NCBI RefSeq assembly: GCF_003047105.1
Contig: NZ_CP028475.1
Location: 2,604,001-2,668,000 of the forward strand
Origin: Celeribacter baekdonensis
Lineage (GTDB): Bacteria; Pseudomonadota; Alphaproteobacteria; Rhodobacterales; Rhodobacteraceae
Direction of reading: 5' to 3'
Length of the DNA stretch: 64,000 bases
This document shows positions 1 to 9,053 of the stretch, one piece after another. Within the stretch, counting starts at the first letter, position 1. Each line of letters begins with the position of its first letter. Position numbers and translations under genes: made by a program. The notes under the pieces were generated by a model. The model had not been told where the DNA came from. It did not search any database and worked only from the letters and a program-made list of their open reading frames with translations.

Positions 1-1468
1 AATCCGCCATGGTCCAAATCCGCACGCGCGCTTTGATATGTTGGGACCGCAGAATGTCGATATGCTCTGCCTCGATCCGTTGCAGCCGCGCCGCCTCGCG
101 ACGAATATCGGAAAAATTGCGGTTTGAACGGAACAGCGTCACGGCCCAAGCCCCGGAAATCACCGAAATCTGAGCATTTGGATCGGTGGCAATGAGCCAA
201 TTGATCTCCTGATTGTCGCGAGGTCCGAACATAAAACATTGTCGCTCGCCGCGCGTGTTCCAGATCAGCGATGTGAGAAAGCCGCAAGGGTTATAATCCC
301 GCAACGCTGCATGGTTTGAGAGCGCGCCAGAAAACACCTTTTGGCCCCCGGCAAACTCTGCGCCGTCGGGGCTAAAAAGATGACCATGGACCCGCGCGCC
401 GACTGCACGCGCCAGCCACTCATCAAAATCCTCGAACAGATCAGAGAAGCCCTCAAACACGGAATAGGGCGCACCGGTTTTGCCGTGACCCTGACCATGC
501 CCCGGCATCCGACTTTGCATATATAGCCCTTCACGCCCCATAGTGCGACGTTCCACAGCCTTTGAAAAGATGCGGTCGATTTTGCCCGGATTGGGCTCAG
601 CCCCCTTCATCGGATTGCTGTCAGAGTTCAAAAACGTTGTGTAAAGACGATCCGCCTGAGGCCATATTTTGCGCGCCACAAAGCAATCCGAGCGCCGCAG
701 TAGTTGCAGGTGATCATCGTAGAAAATATGCGGTTTGCCCTGATAGTCGAATTTGGACAGGGTCAGAGAACGGCTCTCGATATTGTTGGAATAAAGCCGC
801 ACCAAGGTTTGGTAATAGCTTTCATCCGGGATCCAGACCCTTTTGAAATAGGCGTCATAGGCCTTGCGATCCGGGTCTTCGAGAATAGCCGACAGGGTCT
901 GGCGCGTCAGACACCACCATTGCGATCCAAGATGCGGGATCAAGCCGTCCGGGATTTTGCGTTTATACCGGAATTTACGTTGAAGCGTGACGTAACGGTC
1001 AAACAGCCGCCGCTGCTTTTTCCACGAAAACGGGAACCGAAGCGTGAAGCGTTCGGCATCCAGCCCGCCGACAGTCCAAGGCACATCCTCGGTCGTGACA
1101 CTTTCGATGAAATTCGTCATCGGCCGCGCCGCAAGATATTGTTTCAGGTCCTCCACAGGCCGCAGCGGCAAACAGGAGCCAGACGACAGGTAGACATGCC
1201 GCACATCGCGAAACCGATCAAGCATCAGCTCCGAGGCGTCCTGTGAGGCCGCAACGAGCGACCACGTGCCCCAATCGCACGCATGTCGTTTGCTAAAAAT
1301 CACCGTATCGAGATCAGAGAGGCTCTCCACAAAGGGTTGATAGACATCCTTTTTAACCCGACGATCCACATGGATCACTACAGGGCAGCCATGGCTCGCC
1401 CAGTGGCGTGCCACCTGTTCGGCGCGATCAAGGGCGGTATGAACAAGCATCACAAACCCGACTGTCAT
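1..1468 (-). CDS. GT14-type beta-1,6-N-acetylglucosaminyltransferase (DUF5928-like C-terminus), 3' end cut by window edge
   Basis: The reading frame is open from an ATG at 1468 to the window edge, giving 489 codons with no stop. The protein begins MTVGFVMLVHTALDRAEQVA and continues with VIHVDRRV and YLSSGSCLPLRP. These match the Core-2/I-branching (GT14) fold as found in Rhodobacterales proteins that carry a DUF5928 extension. It probably adds a sugar to an exopolysaccharide or lipid-linked glycan; donor and acceptor cannot be read from sequence. Its start overlaps the stop of the upstream glycosyltransferase (ATGA, 1465-1468), so the two are probably translationally coupled. Family assignment is from remembered motifs, and the C-terminus lies outside the window. 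Confidence 0.8.
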   Translation of the reverse strand, partial: MTVGFVMLVHTALDRAEQVARHWASHGCPVVIHVDRRVKKDVYQPFVESLSDLDTVIFSKRHACDWGTWSLVAASQDASELMLDRFRDVRHVYLSSGSCLPLRPVEDLKQYLAARPMTNFIESVTTEDVPWTVGGLDAERFTLRFPFSWKKQRRLFDRYVTLQRKFRYKRKIPDGLIPHLGSQWWCLTRQTLSAILEDPDRKAYDAYFKRVWIPDESYYQTLVRLYSNNIESRSLTLSKFDYQGKPHIFYDDHLQLLRRSDCFVARKIWPQADRLYTTFLNSDSNPMKGAEPNPGKIDRIFSKAVERRTMGREGLYMQSRMPGHGQGHGKTGAPYSVFEGFSDLFEDFDEWLARAVGARVHGHLFSPDGAEFAGGQKVFSGALSNHAALRDYNPCGFLTSLIWNTRGERQCFMFGPRDNQEINWLIATDPNAQISVISGAWAVTLFRSNRNFSDIRREAARLQRIEAEHIDILRSQHIKARVRIWTMAD

Positions 1469-2475
1469 GCCCAATTCCCCTTGGACATGAGACCGAGAAT
1501 CTCAAGTTGCCGCCAATTGATGTATTTTTCCGACCAGTTGCACCACAGATCAGGATCATCCTTGATCCGGCTGCTGTAGGCGAGGTATTCGCGGCTTCCG
1601 GCATAATGCTGACGACGTTTTAATTCCTCTTCGGTCTTTTGCACGAATGTGTTGAGGAACTTGGCATGCAACAGCGCGCCAGAGGCCATTTCGCCGCCAT
1701 GGCTGTCATAGACTTTGTTCAATCGCCGCGGCAAAAGCATATGGGTCGAATGCAGATACACATAGCTGCGATCCCATTTGACCAATGGGATTTTGTTCAA
1801 CGATGGCGCGTTGATCGGGTCGTTGTGAAAAAACAGCCGCGCTCGGGGGCCACCCTGAATCCACAGGTTTTCATACTCCCAATTGGTCGAGAGCATGTAA
1901 TTTCCACTGTCAAACCATTCGGCAATCTCAAACGGATTTTGCCCATCCACATAGGGCTGCGCATCAATCGGACCTTTAGGATACATGTCGATCAACATGG
2001 CCGAGAAACTGCGCAGGCCAGAATTATCAAGCCAATCGGTCAAGGCCGGGATCGGACGGGTGTCGCTAAAGGGAAAGACGAAAAACTCGTCGACATCGAC
2101 GGTCAGCGTCCAATGACCATGGCAATATTTGCGCGCCAGAGCGTTCATCCAATGCACGCCAAACAGCGATTTTCGATAACTCGCCATGGTGTGCCAGATC
2201 GACACATCCTCTTGGCCAATCAGAAATTCCCGTGAACCATCATCACTGTCATTGTCGACAAAAAGGAAATGAGAGACGCCCATATCTCTGTAATATTTCA
2301 TAAAATATGGCAACCGGATGCGTTCGTTGCGCAGCGTACAGACCAGCAAAACATCATTTTTCTTGATCTGGCTGGTATGGTTTTGAACACAGGTTAGCTC
2401 CCGACCTTTCCGATACGCTCGGATCAGTCGGTGCTTGCGCCGAAGCCTCAGGCGATATTGCCGTAGTCGACTCAC
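1465..2475 (-). CDS. family 2-like glycosyltransferase (copy A of a tandem pair)
   Basis: This 336-residue cytoplasmic protein has a basic N-terminus, then a nucleotide-sugar binding signature VDNDSDDG (about residues 73-80) and an acidic metal-binding motif DVDEFF (about 127-132). Both are typical of the Glyco_tranf_2_4 subgroup of GT2 enzymes. It is clearly paralogous to the protein encoded at 2688-3707, sharing the order RNE..RLPYF, VDNDSDDG, GHW.LT.D.DE and LLHAKFL. It overlaps the following GT14 gene by four bases. The 212 bases upstream (2476-2687) are AT-rich and non-coding, with a 15-base dyad CCTATTTTAAATAGG at 2610-2624, so it may have its own promoter. The substrate is unknown. Confidence 0.85.
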   Translation of the reverse strand: MSRLRQYRLRLRRKHRLIRAYRKGRELTCVQNHTSQIKKNDVLLVCTLRNERIRLPYFMKYYRDMGVSHFLFVDNDSDDGSREFLIGQEDVSIWHTMASYRKSLFGVHWMNALARKYCHGHWTLTVDVDEFFVFPFSDTRPIPALTDWLDNSGLRSFSAMLIDMYPKGPIDAQPYVDGQNPFEIAEWFDSGNYMLSTNWEYENLWIQGGPRARLFFHNDPINAPSLNKIPLVKWDRSYVYLHSTHMLLPRRLNKVYDSHGGEMASGALLHAKFLNTFVQKTEEELKRRQHYAGSREYLAYSSRIKDDPDLWCNWSEKYINWRQLEILGLMSKGNWA

Positions 2476-2687
2476 TTCAGCCCTTTTCCATTCCGTTCAG
2501 GGTTTCTCTTTTGCCTCTGCTATCACACAAACTTTAAGAGCCGCCTCACATGCCCATATTTTTTTGGGCACCTTGGATCGTTTTCATATGTTTCCGTAAT
2601 GCGTCTTTTCCTATTTTAAATAGGGGTTTATTCAGTTTTCGTAAACAACACATTGTAAAATTAGAAACAATTCCCGGCATTTCGGCG

Positions 2688-3707
2688 TTAAGCCCAAGCC
2701 CCGCGCGCCATCACCCCGTCCGCCTCCAGCCCCTCCCAACCGCGATAGACCTGAGAGAATGCGTCCCACAAGATCGGGTCAGAGGTCACGGCGTCATAAT
2801 AGGCATTGTAGTTTTCCGGCTGGGTGAAATGCTCTTGGCGGATCAACTCCGATGTCGATTGACGCAAAGCCTCATCCAAAAACTTGGCATGAAGCAGCAC
2901 GCCCGTTGGCAGGTTATGACGCGGTTCAAAGCCTTCATTCAACTCGGTCGGAAGGGCGATATGCGTCGAGCTGGCATAGGCATAGCGCCAATGCCATTTG
3001 ATCAAAGGGGTTTTGTGCATATGCGGTGCAAGATCTGGCTCATCCTTGAAAAACACACGTTTCCGAACGCCACCTCGAATAGAAACATTCCCATATTTCG
3101 GGTGCCTCTCCCGCGTATAGCCCTTGGCATCATAATAGCCGAGCGCCTCCGTGAAGGGCCTGCCGGGGGTATATTTGGCCTCGCTCAACCGTGTTTTTGG
3201 ATAGAGATCCAACATCAACGCCGAGAAAAAAGGGCGGTTTTGCGCGTTAAGCCATGTGGTCAAATCGTGCAAATCACGGGTGTTCTGATGCGGAATGATC
3301 AGCGCCTCATCGGCATCCAACGTCAAACACCAATGCCCGCGCCCATAGCGCATCTGCAACCATGTGATCCAATCCATACCAAACCGCGCCGAGCGGTAGC
3401 TATGATCTGTGCGCCATAGTGAAACATCCTTTTGATCGGCCAAATACCCAGCCGTGCCATCGTCACTGTCATTGTCGACAATCAAAAATTGCGACACACC
3501 CATCGCCCTGTGATGGTCTAGAAAATAAGGCAGCCGAACGGCCTCGTTGCGCACGGTCGCGAAACACAAAATATCGGAGGGGGCAATTTGATCGGTCAGA
3601 CTGATGACAGAGGTCAGCTCGCGACGCTTATGCAGCGCCCGAAGCAAAAGCCTGCGCCGACGAAGGCGCAGACGGTACTTACGCCAAAGCTGCTGTGATG
3701 CCCTCAT
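2688..3707 (-). CDS. family 2-like glycosyltransferase (copy B of a tandem pair)
   Basis: This 339-residue protein is paralogous to the downstream copy, with VDNDSDDG at about residues 77-84 and the metal-binding motif DADE at about 131-134. I chose the ATG at 3707 over the upstream in-frame ATG at 3785. It follows a G-rich Shine-Dalgarno-like stretch, starts with the same basic segment (WRKYRLRLRRR) as copy A, and avoids overlapping galE by 47 bases. Its position 31 bases after galE suggests it uses UDP-hexose-derived donors made by the galU-galE pair. That link is inferred from context; the acceptor is unknown. Confidence 0.85.
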   Translation of the reverse strand: MRASQQLWRKYRLRLRRRRLLLRALHKRRELTSVISLTDQIAPSDILCFATVRNEAVRLPYFLDHHRAMGVSQFLIVDNDSDDGTAGYLADQKDVSLWRTDHSYRSARFGMDWITWLQMRYGRGHWCLTLDADEALIIPHQNTRDLHDLTTWLNAQNRPFFSALMLDLYPKTRLSEAKYTPGRPFTEALGYYDAKGYTRERHPKYGNVSIRGGVRKRVFFKDEPDLAPHMHKTPLIKWHWRYAYASSTHIALPTELNEGFEPRHNLPTGVLLHAKFLDEALRQSTSELIRQEHFTQPENYNAYYDAVTSDPILWDAFSQVYRGWEGLEADGVMARGAWA

Positions 3708-3738
3708 ACGCCCCCCTAGAGAGGCGCAGCCCCTCGGA

Positions 3739-4725
3739 TCACTTATCGTAATGGCCAGTTTGATGCCATTTCCACGCATGATCAATCATCGTGGCAAGAT
3801 TAGAGCGTTCAGGCGTCCATCCAAGCTCTGTTATCGCACGCTCGGAGCCAGAGACAAGTTTGGTACAATCGCCCGGACGGCGATCACCCTCAACAATGGG
3901 CACATCCTTGTTGGTCACGGCACGGGAATGATCCACGACTTCGCGCACCGAAAACCCCGCCCCGGTGCCGAGATTGAACACCCGGCTGCCTTTACCGTCC
4001 TCAAGCCATTTGAGACCCAAAACATGGGCATCGACCAGATCGCAAACATGGACGTAATCGCGAATACAGGTGCCGTCCGGCGTGTCATAATCCGTGCCGA
4101 AAATCGTCAAAGCGGCGCGTTTGCCTGCAATCGCATCCAACATTAGCGGGATAAGATGGGTTTCCGGCTGATGGAACTCGCCCACCTCACCGTCAGGATC
4201 ACAGCCCGCCACATTGAAGTAGCGGAAAATCACGTGATTGAGACCAAAGGCCGCACCGAAATTGTCGAGAATGTCTTCGATCGCGCGCTTGGACGCACCG
4301 TAAGAGTTGATCGGGTGCTGCACAGAGTCCTCATCCAACACCACATTGTCCTGATCGCCATAGGTGGCGCAGGTGGAGGAAAACACAAAATTTGGACACC
4401 CCGCAGCCACCGCTGCCTCAACAAGTGTGAGCGAGCCGATGACGTTGTTGCGCCAGTATTTTCCCGGGTCTGACATGCTTTCGCCAACCTGAGAAAAGGC
4501 GGCGAAATGCATCACTGCAACGGGTTTGTATTTGGCAAAGACCTCATCAAGACGGGCGCGATCCAAAAGATCCCCCTTCTCAAAAGGACCAAATTTCACT
4601 GCATCTTCCCAGCCCGTCGACAGGTTATCAAAAGTCACAGGCTGATAGCCCGCGGCCCGCAGCGCTTTACACGCATGCGAGCCGATATAGCCGGCCCCGC
4701 CGGTTACAATCACGGATTTGGTCAT
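3739..4725 (-). CDS. galE: UDP-glucose 4-epimerase
   Basis: This 328-residue extended short-chain dehydrogenase interconverts UDP-glucose and UDP-galactose using bound NAD. The N-terminal dinucleotide motif TGGAGYIGSH is at residues 8-17. The catalytic tyrosine and lysine are in SYGASK (Tyr142, Lys146), with the serine/threonine of FSSTCATYG just upstream. Length is normal for bacterial GalE. It starts nine bases after the galU stop and precedes a glycosyltransferase gene, so galU-galE-GT forms an apparent operon supplying UDP-sugars to surface polysaccharide synthesis. Confidence 0.97.
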   Translation of the reverse strand: MTKSVIVTGGAGYIGSHACKALRAAGYQPVTFDNLSTGWEDAVKFGPFEKGDLLDRARLDEVFAKYKPVAVMHFAAFSQVGESMSDPGKYWRNNVIGSLTLVEAAVAAGCPNFVFSSTCATYGDQDNVVLDEDSVQHPINSYGASKRAIEDILDNFGAAFGLNHVIFRYFNVAGCDPDGEVGEFHQPETHLIPLMLDAIAGKRAALTIFGTDYDTPDGTCIRDYVHVCDLVDAHVLGLKWLEDGKGSRVFNLGTGAGFSVREVVDHSRAVTNKDVPIVEGDRRPGDCTKLVSGSERAITELGWTPERSNLATMIDHAWKWHQTGHYDK

Positions 4726-4734
4726 GGGTGGACC

Positions 4735-5631
4735 TTACTGTGCGGCGGTGCGAATGGAAGACAGGGTATCAAGATACTCCTGAAGCTCATCGTGCAGCTC
4801 AGGGCGCGACAGGCCAAACGCAATCGTCGCTTGAAGGAAACCAGCCTTGGACCCGCAATCAAACCGCTGACCTGAGAAACGATAGCCGTACACGCCGCGA
4901 TCCGATTCGATCTCGTCGGCAATCGCATCGGTCAGTTGGATTTCACCACCGGCGCCCGCTTTCATCTGGTTGAGGTTTTTCATCACGTTGGGCGAAAGAA
5001 TATAACGGCCAATCACAGCAAGGTTGGACGGCTCAGTGCCAGGCGCGGGTTTTTCAACCATACCTTTGGCCGAAACATAGGCCCCCATGTCCTCTTTGAT
5101 GTCGAGCACACCGTAGGAGGACACTTTATCATCAGGGACTTCCATGGCCGCAACCATAGATCCGCCAATTTCCTCATAGGCTTCGACCATCTGTTGCAAA
5201 CACGGCTTATCGGCCGCAATCACGTCATCCGGCAGGATCACAGCGAAGGGTTCTTTCGGGTCAAGAAGACGGCGTGCGCACCATACAGCGTGACCCAGAC
5301 CCAGCGCTTTGTGCTGGCGGATATAGGCAATCGCACCACTGTCCATATTGGTCATTTTCAAAGTTTCAAGAAGCGCATCTTTGCCCTTTTTGCGCAGCTC
5401 TTGTTCAAGGACGGGAGAATGATCAAAGTAATCCTCAAGCGCGCCCTTGCCGCGCGAGGTGACAAAGATGAACTCCTTAATTCCGGCCGCCCGCGCTTCA
5501 TCAATGGCATATTGAATCAGGGGGCGATCGACGAGCGTCATGATTTCCTTAGGAATAGATTTGGTCGCAGGCAAAAACCGCGTCCCCAAACCCGCCACAG
5601 GAAAGATCGCTTTCGTCACTTTACGTTTCAT
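4735..5631 (-). CDS. galU: UTP-glucose-1-phosphate uridylyltransferase
   Basis: This 298-residue enzyme makes UDP-glucose from UTP and glucose-1-phosphate. The nucleotidyltransferase signature GLGTRFLPATKSIPKE is at residues 14-29, followed by the family segments VDRPLIQYAIDEA and ALGLGHAVWCA. The ATG at 5631 is preceded by AGAGGAG at good spacing. An in-frame start 51 bases further upstream has no such site and would add a non-homologous tail. It is the first gene of the galU-galE-glycosyltransferase run. The 187 bases upstream contain no gene and should hold the promoter. Confidence 0.97.
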   Translation of the reverse strand: MKRKVTKAIFPVAGLGTRFLPATKSIPKEIMTLVDRPLIQYAIDEARAAGIKEFIFVTSRGKGALEDYFDHSPVLEQELRKKGKDALLETLKMTNMDSGAIAYIRQHKALGLGHAVWCARRLLDPKEPFAVILPDDVIAADKPCLQQMVEAYEEIGGSMVAAMEVPDDKVSSYGVLDIKEDMGAYVSAKGMVEKPAPGTEPSNLAVIGRYILSPNVMKNLNQMKAGAGGEIQLTDAIADEIESDRGVYGYRFSGQRFDCGSKAGFLQATIAFGLSRPELHDELQEYLDTLSSIRTAAQ

Positions 5632-5745
5632 CTTTACTCCTCTGGGCTCGCACCATTGAGCCCTCAAATTGAACTTTGCCAAAGCGACCTTAATATTTTC
5701 CGCTCATAAGGTCAGCACTGGTCTTCAGCTTTCGCAGTTTATTGC

Positions 5746-5763
5746 CACAGTTTTACAACTGTG
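5746..5763. repeat. 7-bp inverted repeat with 4-base loop between kdsB and galU
   Basis: CACAGTT and AACTGTG flank the loop TTAC. The site lies 56 bases after the kdsB stop and about 115 bases before the galU start. There is no T-tract on either strand, so it is not a canonical intrinsic terminator. It could be an operator for galU or a weak kdsB transcript end. Confidence 0.4.
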
Positions 5764-5818
5764 CCTTGTTAGCACACAGATACAGATCAAAAAACGATCA
5801 TATGGCGTATAAATTCCC

Positions 5819-6619
5819 CTAAGATGCGCCCATCTCAGACAGCATTGCCTCAAGGCGCGGGACGTCTTCGGGGTTGTTCAACTCCCAAAATTGCCGCCCA
5901 CGAGATTCGACCTCAACACAAAGAACAGGCCGCTCTTGTTCCAAAAAGCGGAGTTGCTCCAAACCCTCGAGGCGTTCCAATGGGCCAACCGGCCATTTCG
6001 GATAGGCCCCCAAGGCAGACGGACGATAGGCGTAGACGCCGACGTGGTGAAACACGGGCGTTTCGGCGTCATCCGCATAGGTTTGAGAGGTATAGGGAAT
6101 CACCTCTTTTGAGAAATAGAGACCCTTGTGGTCACTGCCAAAGACGGCCGTCGTTCCGCCCACACGTCCCGCCCGCCGATCCTCAAGAAACCCGTTCAAA
6201 GCCCGGCCATCACACCGCAACACCGGAGTGGCAACCTCCGCTGTTGGATGCGCCCGCAAACCCGCCACAAGGTCTTCGACGAACCAAGCGGGGGTCAGCG
6301 GTGCATCACCCTGAAGGTTGACCACAATGTCATAACCGCCACCGAGATTTTCCAAGGCCTCAGCACAGCGTTCAGTCCCATTGGCGCAGGTCTCTGAGGT
6401 CATCACAACCTCTGCCCCAAAGGCTTCGGCAGCAGTGCGAATGCGGTCATCATCTGTTGCAACAACAACCCGATCCACACCGGACACCGCCGTGGCAGCA
6501 TCCCAACTGCGCCGGATGAGGGATTTCGCTTCGCCCGTGGCCCCGGTCAATTCCACAAGGGGTTTGCCCGGATAGCGCGTTGACGCGTACCGGGCCGGAA
6601 TCACAATCAGAACAGACAT
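5819..6619 (-). CDS. kdsB: 3-deoxy-manno-octulosonate cytidylyltransferase (CMP-Kdo synthetase)
   Basis: This 266-residue enzyme activates Kdo with CTP for lipopolysaccharide core or capsule assembly. The N-terminal signature PARYASTRYPGKPL (residues 8-21) and NLQGDAPL are hallmarks of the CMP-Kdo synthetase family. Length is normal. Its ATG overlaps the cysQ stop by one base (TAATG at 6619), which suggests translational coupling. In this setting of glycosyltransferases and a KpsM-like permease, it could serve a capsule pathway rather than, or as well as, LPS. Confidence 0.93.
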   Translation of the reverse strand: MSVLIVIPARYASTRYPGKPLVELTGATGEAKSLIRRSWDAATAVSGVDRVVVATDDDRIRTAAEAFGAEVVMTSETCANGTERCAEALENLGGGYDIVVNLQGDAPLTPAWFVEDLVAGLRAHPTAEVATPVLRCDGRALNGFLEDRRAGRVGGTTAVFGSDHKGLYFSKEVIPYTSQTYADDAETPVFHHVGVYAYRPSALGAYPKWPVGPLERLEGLEQLRFLEQERPVLCVEVESRGRQFWELNNPEDVPRLEAMLSEMGAS

Positions 6620-7416
6620 TAAGCCTCTTTCAGCTCCACGCCAGGAGCATAGGCAATGAAGAACGGATTGGCGTAATCTTCTTTGCCATAAGTCAGAGGC
6701 GTATGATCATCAAAGCGCACCACGTCCCCACCGGCTCCAAGCAAAACCGCATGCCCGGCAGCCGTGTCCCATTCCATCGTGCGACCAACGCGCGGATAAA
6801 GATCGGCCTCACCCGTCGCCACAAGACAGAATTTAAGCGACGACCCAGCAGATTTGCTGTCTTTTGCGTTGTATTTGGCAAGGTAATCTTCGGTCGCCTG
6901 ATCACGGTGCGATTTCGAGGCAACGATCATCAAAGCGTCATTGTCCGGCGTCGACACCGAGATCTTTTTCATTTCACCCGGCGCCGAGACTTCGAACGGG
7001 CCAATTTCCTCATAGGACTGACCATTTGCATCGGTGATAAACAGGCGGTCCTTGGCAGGCGCGTAAACAACTCCGCGCAGTGGTACACCTTTTTCAACAT
7101 AGGCAATGTTCACCGTAAAATCGCCGCGACGCTTCACAAATTCTTTGGTGCCATCAAGCGGATCGACAATCAGAAACGTGTCCGATTTCAACTCATGCGA
7201 GGCGGATTGCTCTTCGGTGATCAGGATCACGTCAGGGAAAGCCGCACGCAAACCTGCCGAAATCAATGCATCTGCCGCCTCATCCGCTTCGGTCACAGGA
7301 CTTTCATCGGCCTTTGTTTTCACCTCGAAGTCATCGGCATTGTAGATTTCAAGGATCTTCTCACCAGCTTCGATCGCCAGACTGCGCATGAGGGGGATTA
7401 GTTTTTCGAAATCCAA
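6619..7416 (-). CDS. cysQ: 3'(2'),5'-bisphosphate nucleotidase
   Basis: This inositol-monophosphatase-fold enzyme hydrolyses 3'-phosphoadenosine 5'-phosphate, the by-product of sulfation and sulfate assimilation. The metal-binding residues are visible in TEEQSA (about 67-72), DPLDGTKEF (about 85-93) and the late EWDTAAGHAVL. I chose a TTG start at 7416: AGGAG lies seven bases upstream, and the resulting 265 residues fit the family. An ATG at 7452 in the same frame would add 12 residues without a clear ribosome site, and the ATG at 7421-7419 is out of frame and stops quickly. Linkage to polysaccharide genes could mean that sulfated glycans are made (inference). Confidence 0.92.
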   Translation of the reverse strand: MDFEKLIPLMRSLAIEAGEKILEIYNADDFEVKTKADESPVTEADEAADALISAGLRAAFPDVILITEEQSASHELKSDTFLIVDPLDGTKEFVKRRGDFTVNIAYVEKGVPLRGVVYAPAKDRLFITDANGQSYEEIGPFEVSAPGEMKKISVSTPDNDALMIVASKSHRDQATEDYLAKYNAKDSKSAGSSLKFCLVATGEADLYPRVGRTMEWDTAAGHAVLLGAGGDVVRFDDHTPLTYGKEDYANPFFIAYAPGVELKEA

Positions 7417-7478
7417 GGCATTGCTCCTGATTAATATCACATGTGTTTTCATTGAAAGAAAACCTCAACAACCTTATG

Positions 7479-7492
7479 CTATGTGGACATAG
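7479..7492. promoter_or_regulatory. inverted repeat in the cysQ / KpsM divergent promoter region
   Basis: CTATGT and ACATAG are separated by GG in the 132-base gap between two divergently transcribed genes. A second short dyad, CCCG and CGGG, lies at 7507-7520. Either could be a regulator site. No known consensus is matched, so this rests on symmetry and position alone. Confidence 0.3.
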
Positions 7493-7548
7493 GAACAACA
7501 AGAAATCCCGAAGAAACGGGCACGATTAACCTACAGGACACATGAACG

Positions 7549-8367
7549 ATGTTTCATTACGCAAAAAGCCAAAGCGGGTTCTCAGCCGCACTGACAATCC
7601 TGAGGCTTATTTTCGTGAACACCGTGCGTCATGTCCGAAAATCACACGGAAATCCACTTCTCGGTTTGATTTCGAACATGACACAGGCCCTGATTCTCGT
7701 GTTCGTCTTTACCTTCATGTACAGCATCCTTGGCATTCGCGGCGTCGCGATCAGAGGGGATTTTATCCTGTTCATCATGTCGGGGATTTTCCTGTTCCTA
7801 ACTCACAACAAAGCGATTGGGGCCGTTGCCGGGGCGGAAAACGCCACCTCGCCAATGATGCAACATGCGCCGATGAACACCGCCATCTCAATCGCTTCCG
7901 CGGCTCTCAGCACGCTTTACATCCAAGTCCTGTCGGTCGCCGCGATCCTCATCGTTTATTCGCTGGGCTGGGGGGGCGTGCATTTTCAGGATGCCGCTGG
8001 CGCTTTTGGCATGCTGCTTATGGCTTGGGCCTCCGGGTCTGCCATCGGCACTGTGGTTTTGGCGGCCAAACCGTGGGCCCCGCGCATGGTGGGGATCGTG
8101 CAAACGGTCTACACCCGCGCCAATATGTTCACCTCCGGCAAAATGTTCGTCGCCAATCAAACACCGGGCTACATGCTTGCCTTTTTCTCATGGAACCCCC
8201 TGTTTCACACCATTGATCAGGCGCGTGGATTTACCTTCGTCAACTACAACCCGCATTACAGTTCGGTGGTCTATCCCGCCGTCTTTTCGATGATCTTTGT
8301 CACCATCGGGTTGCTCGCCGAATTTTTCACCCGCAAGCGCGTGTCGCTTAGTTGGGGCGCGCGGTGA
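7549..8367 (+). CDS. KpsM-like ABC-2 permease for polysaccharide export
   Basis: This 272-residue polytopic inner-membrane protein resembles KpsM/RkpT permeases, which pair with a KpsT-type ATPase to export capsular or O-polysaccharide. Several hydrophobic segments follow a cytoplasmic N-terminus containing TVRHVRKSHGNPLLG, a region typical of the family. The N-terminal half also has THNKAIGAVAGAENATSPMM, close to KpsM family sequence. No ATPase partner gene is visible within the window. It is divergent from cysQ and converges with alkB six bases away. Confidence 0.82.
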   Translation: MFHYAKSQSGFSAALTILRLIFVNTVRHVRKSHGNPLLGLISNMTQALILVFVFTFMYSILGIRGVAIRGDFILFIMSGIFLFLTHNKAIGAVAGAENATSPMMQHAPMNTAISIASAALSTLYIQVLSVAAILIVYSLGWGGVHFQDAAGAFGMLLMAWASGSAIGTVVLAAKPWAPRMVGIVQTVYTRANMFTSGKMFVANQTPGYMLAFFSWNPLFHTIDQARGFTFVNYNPHYSSVVYPAVFSMIFVTIGLLAEFFTRKRVSLSWGAR

Positions 8368-8373
8368 TCGCGA

Positions 8374-8985
8374 TCACGTCACAACGCGCAGAGTCAAATT
8401 GAGGCGGCCTCCATCGCGCAAAAGCGTGCTGGTGCCGGTCTTGATCCGATCAATGCCGTGATACAACAGGCGCGCCTCGCCCCTCATGACCACCACATCG
8501 CCAGACTGCAACCAAACGCTTTCCGTCTTGCCGCCTCGGCTCGCCTGACCAACCCGAAACAGCGCTTCATCGCCCAAAGAAATCGACACAACAGGTTGAT
8601 CAAAATCTGCCTCATCGCGATCTTGGTGCATCCCCATTTTCGCACCTTCGCCGTAAAAATTGATCAAACAGCACTCAGGAGGCCGGTTTGTACCCGAAAC
8701 CTGGTCCCAAATGGTGAGAATGCGTTGCGGAATGGGCGGCCAGCCTTGCCCCTTCGGATGCCGATCCGCATAGCGATAACCCGTTTTATCCGAGACCCAG
8801 CCAAACCGCCCCGCCGAGGTCATACGCACCGACATCGGCTTTCCATAGGGGGTCATTGGCGAAAAAAGTGGGGCACGCCGCGTCACCTCGCGCAGATCGT
8901 CAAGGATCGCCTTTTGATCCTCTGCCGCAATAAACCCCTTATAAATGCGCATCCCACGCAGACTTAAGGCCTTTGGTTGATCCAT
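8374..8985 (-). CDS. alkB: alkylated DNA repair dioxygenase, AlkB family
   Basis: This 203-residue Fe(II)/2-oxoglutarate dioxygenase removes alkyl lesions from DNA or RNA oxidatively. The iron ligands are His120 and Asp122 (HQD) and His176 (LLYHG). The 2-oxoglutarate-binding arginines lie in RLNLTLR near the C-terminus. The start at 8985 is set by a near-perfect AAAGGAGG five bases upstream. Longer in-frame versions reaching 9153 would run into the dnaK promoter region. It is divergent from dnaK, so its own promoter must lie in the shared 212-base gap. Confidence 0.95.
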   Translation of the reverse strand: MDQPKALSLRGMRIYKGFIAAEDQKAILDDLREVTRRAPLFSPMTPYGKPMSVRMTSAGRFGWVSDKTGYRYADRHPKGQGWPPIPQRILTIWDQVSGTNRPPECCLINFYGEGAKMGMHQDRDEADFDQPVVSISLGDEALFRVGQASRGGKTESVWLQSGDVVVMRGEARLLYHGIDRIKTGTSTLLRDGGRLNLTLRVVT

Positions 8986-9053
8986 TTTCGCCTCCTTTGT
9001 CATTTTTCCTCTGAAATGACTCCATTTTTCCTGTCCTAGAGCGCCTCGCACAA

